In this document: positions 58,728 through 64,000 of the stretch, piece after piece | How the letters are laid out: the number at the start of each line of letters is the position of its first letter | Numbering within the stretch: position 1 is the stretch's first letter | Assembly: GCA_016271365.2 (NCBI GenBank) | Contig: CM057450.1 | Span: 1,805,259,967 to 1,805,323,966, forward strand | Reading direction: 5' to 3' | DNA: 64,000 nucleotides | DNA from: Neoceratodus forsteri | Lineage: Eukaryota; Chordata; Ceratodontiformes; Ceratodontidae | Translations under genes and position numbers: made by a program | The notes under the pieces: generated by a model | Told to the model about the DNA's origin: nothing | Databases searched by the model: none | What the model saw: the letters and a program-made list of their open reading frames with translations, nothing else

Positions 58728-58860
58728 GAGGCCTTTTGGCACCATGCATTTCTGCTTGGAGTTGAACCAGCATAATATTCTGTGGTGATTTGCATATGCA
58801 GCCCATGATGCTTTGCATTGTGGGGTCGTGTGTGACTTTGTATTTCTTTGATGCTATAGT
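58728..58860 (+). repeat. Interspersed repeat shared with 13686-13830
   Basis: It begins GCCTTTTGGCACC and carries CCCATGATGCTTTGCATT in the same relative place as the other copy. Confidence 0.5.
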
Positions 58861-59430
58861 TTGATGTGTATTGAGTTTACTGTTGCTTGATCTTCTTAAA
58901 TAAATTTCTGCTTTAAAATCTCTGTATACAGTATGCAATAGTGACTTATCAGTGTGGGATAGATGGTTTCTGAGGGTAAAATGGGGGAAATTCGTAGTTG
59001 TACCAGACAGTTGAAAGGTGTCAGACCTATTGGTTCAGCAACTGCGCTTTATGCTGGCTCCAAAGCAACATGGTTCATGTCCATATTCATGTTAAAATGC
59101 ACCTTTCAGCACTACATGCCATCCAGCTATGGGAAGACATTGTTGTCCGCTGTGAAGGTAGCACAGTCAAAACAACTCCAGAGGCCATCTTTAGCTCAAC
59201 ATAAAAGGTAGCCCTGTGGGGCCATATTTCTTAATTCCCAGGAAGGTACTGAAACTCCCAGCCCCACAGTCTAGTGCCTATATCTTCTACTAACATAGCA
59301 TAGGCAACTGTAAACCTAGACATCTGTTCCTGTACTGAGGCTTAAAGTAAGATTCAATATGATTATGAGTAGCAGAAAGTTTAATCGAGTCATTTATTTC
59401 TCATAATGGTTATTCACAGATTTATCCACA
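58861..59430. other. No gene recognised
   Basis: Short overlapping open frames near 58960-59210 on the plus strand have no motif I know. Confidence 0.5.
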
Positions 59431-61109
59431 AGAGGGTGGTAAAGACCTTCCACTCCGTATTCATCTCTTGTCCTCACGCTCCTGTCTTAAAGCACTGCTA
59501 TTTGCTCAGCTTTTCTACCCTGCTGCTGCAGCTAGCCACTCATCCTATCCATAAGCCCTTTTTCTTCCAAGAATTCAACTATCCATTCATTCACAATTTC
59601 CTGTAGTAGCTTGCCTACTATAGATGTCAGGCTCCCTGGCTTATAATTTCCCAGGTTCTCCCTTTCCCCACTCTTGTGTAGGGTGACCAATTTCTCCACC
59701 CTCCAGTCCACTGGTGCTATGCCTGTTGCCAGTGACTTGTTAAATAGGTCTGCCAAAGGGTGCTGTCAGGCCTGTCTTGTCTTGTCTCCCTCAGCAGCCT
59801 TGGGTGCATTCCATCTGGCCCTGATGATTTGTTGACCTTTAGGCCTTGTAGACCATTCAGTATGCTCTGTTTAAATACAAGTCCCATATCAAATTTGTGA
59901 ATAGCTGTACCATCAAATTTTATTTACTGTTAGGTATTGGCCTTGTTGCTTCCACTGTAAACACAGAACAAAAAGCACTCATTCGATATGCTTGCTCTCT
60001 CCTCATCCTCCTATACACTCTGTCAGTCTTCCATCATCCTTTCTATGAGTCCTCATTTGTCTTTTCATTCCTAAATTACCATACCTGAGGGCCTTACCAT
60101 TGTCTTTGACCCTTTCCGCTGTCCTTAATTCTGTGTTTGCCTTCACTCTTCTCATGGGCTGCTTGTTTTTTATAGTTTCCTTATATACCTTCCTGTTGGA
60201 TTCATTTCCCCCCCAACTCCCACCCCCTTATAAACCCTGAAGGTTCTTTTTGTCCTGGATTACATCTCCCACTTGTTAGTCTGCCCATATTGGTTTATTG
60301 TTCTTTTTTGCCTTACTAACAAATTGAATGCTGTCTTATAGAGCCCCATTTATTGCTACCCACTTTTTTTTTGCCCTCTCTATCCCATGAATGTTCTTAG
60401 CTGATATTTGATTAGTTTTGTCATTATGTTACAGTAAGTGTTTCTAAAATCAGGGATCAGATTCCTGTAATTCAGTCACTGGGAATCCAGCACAATGTTT
60501 AAACTCACAGTGTCGTGGTTAAACTGTTCTGTTGGGTCCTTAATCTTGATATCACTGATTATATCCAAGCTGGATATTAATAGGTCCAAGATTACTTTTC
60601 CCCTGGTTGCCGTATGTAGCCATGTTGTGAGAAAAATAACCTTTCATAACCTCTGTAAACTGGTGACATGGCTCATTTCTCCTGGTGTGCCCCAGTCTAT
60701 TTCTGAGAGATGGAAGTTTCCCATGATTAAAATTCTTCTCTGGCTTGCTGCCATCATAATTTCCATGTCTAGTTCTTTTGCCAGCTGTCTGGATAGGTGG
60801 CCTATAGATTACTCATCTCCTATGTGTTTTCCCCCATTGTTCAGCTGCATGAAGCTATTGCAACTCCAGACTCTCCACTCTCTTCCCCCCAAGATAGGTT
60901 TATCCTGTGAGACCCTAATGGACTTCCTAACATACACTGCCACTGCCCCTCCCTTGACATTCTCTCTGTCCTTTCTAAATAGGGCATAGCCCTGAACATT
61001 TAGGTCCCAGCTATTGTCCAGGTCACCATTCTTTTTGTTTTGCAGATTCGTACCACTACTTTAATGTTACTTCTTAAATGATGTATTGATTCATTACCAT
61101 TAACGCCAT
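59431..61109 (-). pseudogene. CR1 LINE D, endonuclease to reverse transcriptase
   Basis: On the minus strand a decayed endonuclease (SWDLNVQGYALFRKDRENV, then GGAVAVYVR) lies near 60920-61015. A poorly preserved middle follows. The reverse-transcriptase start GPDGMHPRLL lies near 59790-59825, with MADLFNKSLATGIAPVDWRV at 59697-59756. The copy stops before motif A. No 3' end is attached; the CR1 3' fragment next to it is a separate insertion or a rearranged piece. Confidence 0.65.
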
Positions 61110-61635
61110 GTTTTTTGTACTTTTAGAAACAGAAATTGACGGTAGATAAGGGCTGCTTGGCCCACCTAGTCTGACTATTTTCCCTACCTCTTGTATATGC
61201 TGCAGACCCTAACTGAGCCGCAGCTTACCCTCTCTTTCCTATTGCTAGGGTTCCCTTAAGTCTATACCATGCATTCCTGAATTCCCTTACCATTTTTACC
61301 CCTACCACCTCCACAGGGAGGCTCTTCCATGCATCCACCACAGTTTCTGTGAGAAAATATTTCCTCACATTACCCCTGGGTCTACCTCCCTCTAGCTTCA
61401 TATCATACCCCTTGTTCTTGAACATCTTTTTTTGTCTGGAAGACCTTATTTATACCCTTGAAGTATTTGAAAGTCTCCATCATATCTCCCTCTCTCTCTC
61501 TCCTTGTTTCCAGGGAATACATATTGAGGTCCTTAAGTCTCTCCTCATATGACTTCTGGTGCAGTCCTTGTACCATTTTGCAAAAGTTGTACCTAGTGCC
61601 ATCAGATATTTTGCGTTGTCCACTGCATGTCACTT
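61110..61635 (-). pseudogene. CR1 3'-end fragment
   Basis: The minus-strand C-terminus reads GLHQKSYEERLKDLNMYSLE (about 61490-61555) and GNVRKYFLTETVVDAWKSLP. The 3' tail GTCTGACTA and CCAAGCAGCCCTTAT type sequence is at 61128-61190. It is upstream, not downstream, of CR1 D on the same strand, so it is a separate copy. Confidence 0.7.
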
Positions 61636-62030
61636 ATTGCCATTGTAAATTCTTCCAAGTTTGTAAATGTTTACCATACCTCGTGCTGTCTGATATTCTG
61701 TATAGTACATAGCACTTGTCACTTTATTAGGTATTGTACTGTTCATTATGTTTGTCACTTTGTATTTCTATTCACCTTTTAACCCTCCCTGCAGTCACAC
61801 TTTGAAACACGCTCCAACTCAGTGTGACTGCCCCAGTCAACACATTTTAAGTAAAGAAATTAAAATATCTCTTACTCAAGACTCTAGCAGGGTGCGGTTG
61901 CAACTATTTTGGGGAATTTTTTTTAAACTTTCTATTTTATTTTAATAAACACATAGAATAAAATTAACTATATGGGGAAGAAATATTAATCATAGAAAGA
62001 GGGAGAGTCCCTGGAAAAATGAAGAGGATT
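61636..62030. other. No gene recognised
   Basis: AT-rich spacer between CR1 copies. Confidence 0.5.
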
Positions 62031-64000
62031 CAATCCAAATAAATCACCGTGACTGGATGGAATGCATCCAAGAGTGCTTACAGAACTGGCCCAATATCTG
62101 GCAGGACCAGTTTGTGCAGTGTTTAATTCTAGTCTGAGGGAAGGAGTGCTGCCAGAAGACTGGAGCAAAGCTATTGTAATCCCGATATACAAAAGTAAAG
62201 GGTCTGGGGGGACAAAAACAACTATAGACCAGTAAGTCTTACCTCGGTGGTGGTTAAGGTCCAAGAAGAAATCATAAGGGAGGACATAGATCAATATTTA
62301 AACAATAATAATGATATTACAGATAAGTCACAGAATGGCTTTAGGAGAGGTCGATCATGTATCAGTAATCAGCTGGGGTTCTTTGAACCAATAAGTAGGC
62401 TGCTGGACAAGGGTACAAATCAGGATACTGAACAAACTAGAAGCATAGGTCTGAGTGGCAATATAACAAAGTGGATAAGAAATTGTCTGCATGATAGGAC
62501 ACAAAGCGTAAGGATAAATGGGGTTTCATCAAACTGAAGGGAGGTGACCAGAGGGGTACCCCCAGGGATCAGTGTTAGGTCCTACCCTATTTAATATTTA
62601 CGTAGGAGATATGAAGTGCTCTGAGGGGGGATGGATGCCAAAATCTGTGGATGATGCGAAACTCTCATGTGAGGTGGATACTGAGCAGGGTACGATAAAG
62701 TTACAGAATGAGATTGATCAGCTATGTGAGTGGGCTTATAGGGCTAAAATACATTTTAAACCAGATAAATGCATTGTTATGCACTTTGGATGCAGGAATA
62801 AATTAGCAGAATATAAATTCAATGGTATAACTCTGAAAGAGAGTGATTGTGAAAGAGATTTACAAGTACTGGTATCAAACAGTTTTAAGAGTAATGCACA
62901 AGTTGAGAGTGTGATTAAAAAGGGAAAAAAGTATATTGGCCTACATAAGGAAAAATTTTGTAAGCAGCATTAGGAGGGTACTGGTACATTTGTATATGTC
63001 ATTGGTCAGGCCCCGTTTGGAATATGGAGTCCAACTATGGAACCCATACATGAGAAAAAATTTGATTAGACTAGAGGCTGTACAAAGAAGGGCAACAAGG
63101 ATGATATGACATATAAGAGATATGATATATCAGGACAGGTAGGAAGAACTTGGATTATATGCATTGGAAAGAAGAGTGCAGTACTGGAGGCCACACCTTC
63201 ACAAGGACATTAACCAAATTGAGGCAGTCCAGAGAAGGGCAACCAAAATGGTGCAGTGACTGCATCAGAAAACATATGAGGACAGATTAGCAAAACTCAA
63301 TATGTATACCCTGGAGCAAAGGAGGGAGAGAGATGATATGACTGAAACATTCAAACACCTTAAGGACATTAACAAGGTGAAAGAGTCTAACATGTTTCAA
63401 TATAAGAAAAATAGCAGGACAAGAGGACACAGCATGAGACTAGAGGGAGGCTGATTAAGGGGTAATGTGAGGAAGTTCTTTTTCACAGAAAGGGTGGTGG
63501 ATGCATGGAACGGCCTACCTCAGGAGGTGGTGGATATGAATACAGTGCAGGGTTTCAAACAGGCATGGGATAGGCATAAGGGAGCAATACAGATGAGTAT
63601 GAATAGATAGGCCATTGACAGAGAAAAGGCCAATGGCACATTCATAAGGTAGAAAAAGAAATGGGCAGACTGGATGGGCCTTGTGGTCCTCATCTGCTGT
63701 CAACTTTTATGTTTCTGTGTAAGAGGAGATATGATAATGGTATATAAAGCTTCCAGAGAAAACAAATTCCTGAGCTGTATAGGTTTAAAATTGTAGGAGG
63801 GGGATTCGAACCTTAGAGGGCATAAATTCTAGTTGAAGGGTGAGCTGCATAAAACAAGGTGAGAGATAACTGGTTTACACAGAGAGTGGTGAAGATATGG
63901 AATGGATTACCAAGCAATGTGGTAGATGGTGAGACTCTGAATATCTTTAAAACAAAAAAAAGACTGGATAAGTACTGTACATGGAGCAGAACAATGTGAC
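62031..64000 (+). pseudogene. CR1-like LINE F, runs off window
   Basis: Reverse-transcriptase sequence starts with a GRDGMHPRVLTELA-like block near 62050-62090. It has KSQNGFRRGRSCISNQ near 62323-62375, GVPPGISVRSYPI near 62550 and SVDDAKLS as the active-site region (YADD equivalent) near 62644. It continues with LCEWAYRAKIHFKPDKCIVM and CERDLQVLVSN. A different CR1 3' end interrupts it at 63176-63717, and the C-terminus resumes with RGDMIMVYKAS and RVVKIWNGLPSNVVDG. Its sequence is distinct from CR1 A to E and may belong to the CR1-L3 type. Many stops. Confidence 0.7.
63176..63717 (+). pseudogene. CR1 3'-end fragment nested in LINE F
   Basis: It encodes the CR1 C-terminus (KTYEDRLAKLNMYTLEQRRE, FFTERVVDAWNGLPQEVVDM) and the tail GGGCAGACTGGATGGGCC at 63661-63678. 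The host sequence is interrupted within RRRERGDM, with AAGAG-like bases on both sides as a possible short duplication. Confidence 0.7.

Noticed and set aside
1..64000. CRISPR arrays, LTR retrotransposons, rRNA genes or a bacterial operon
   Set aside because: No regularly spaced identical repeats with unique spacers, no LTR pair with a primer site, no rRNA cores and no prokaryotic gene layout were seen.

Overview
The window is eukaryotic, intergenic-type DNA from a vertebrate with a repeat-rich genome. I infer an amphibian or lobe-finned fish (for example a caecilian or lungfish). The reason is the mix of elements: CR1, L2-like and L1 LINEs, DIRS tyrosine-recombinase retrotransposons, Tc1-like and pogo/Tigger-like DNA transposons, and palindromic elements flanked by TTAA that resemble the T2/Kolobok MITEs described in Xenopus. 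I see no bacterial genes, CRISPR, rRNA or intact tRNA genes. Almost every long open frame is a decayed transposon protein. TGA stops that look like CGA-to-TGA changes show long CpG decay.

Layout. 1-6.7 kb: a possible decayed hammerhead ribozyme, a Tc1-like transposase pseudogene on the minus strand that appears to carry at least two (probably three) spliceosomal introns, a 54-bp minisatellite, and a short ORF with a 36-bp coding repeat. 6.4-10.6 kb: an L2-like LINE (minus) interrupted by a palindromic MITE. 10.6-15.1 kb: mostly unassigned DNA, a GC-rich block, a decayed SINE copy and one candidate host-gene exon (14647-14779) with good splice signals. 15.1-17.6 kb: the 5' half of a DIRS element. 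17.7-22.9 kb: a second L2-like LINE (minus) carrying two SINE copies, a Tigger-like remnant and an L1 tail.

23.7-40.7 kb: a third L2-like LINE (minus) split into four pieces by a complete DIRS element (24375-29086), a tRNA-derived SINE, a CR1, and a chimeric DIRS (34776-39722) with the left end of one family and the right end of another. 40.75-48.37 kb: a TTAA-flanked palindromic element whose right arm took a full-length L1 (41161-48327). 49.1-58.0 kb: CR1 and L1 copies nested four deep. 58.2-64 kb: another SINE copy and several CR1 copies.

The most useful observations are the introns in the Tc1-like transposase, whose splicing restores the frame exactly; a four-copy, apparently tRNA-derived SINE of about 500-590 bp with clear target-site duplications; the DIRS structures (predicted circle-junction region, an inverted gag segment, a two-family chimera); and the candidate exon. 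Family names rest on motif recognition and not on searches.
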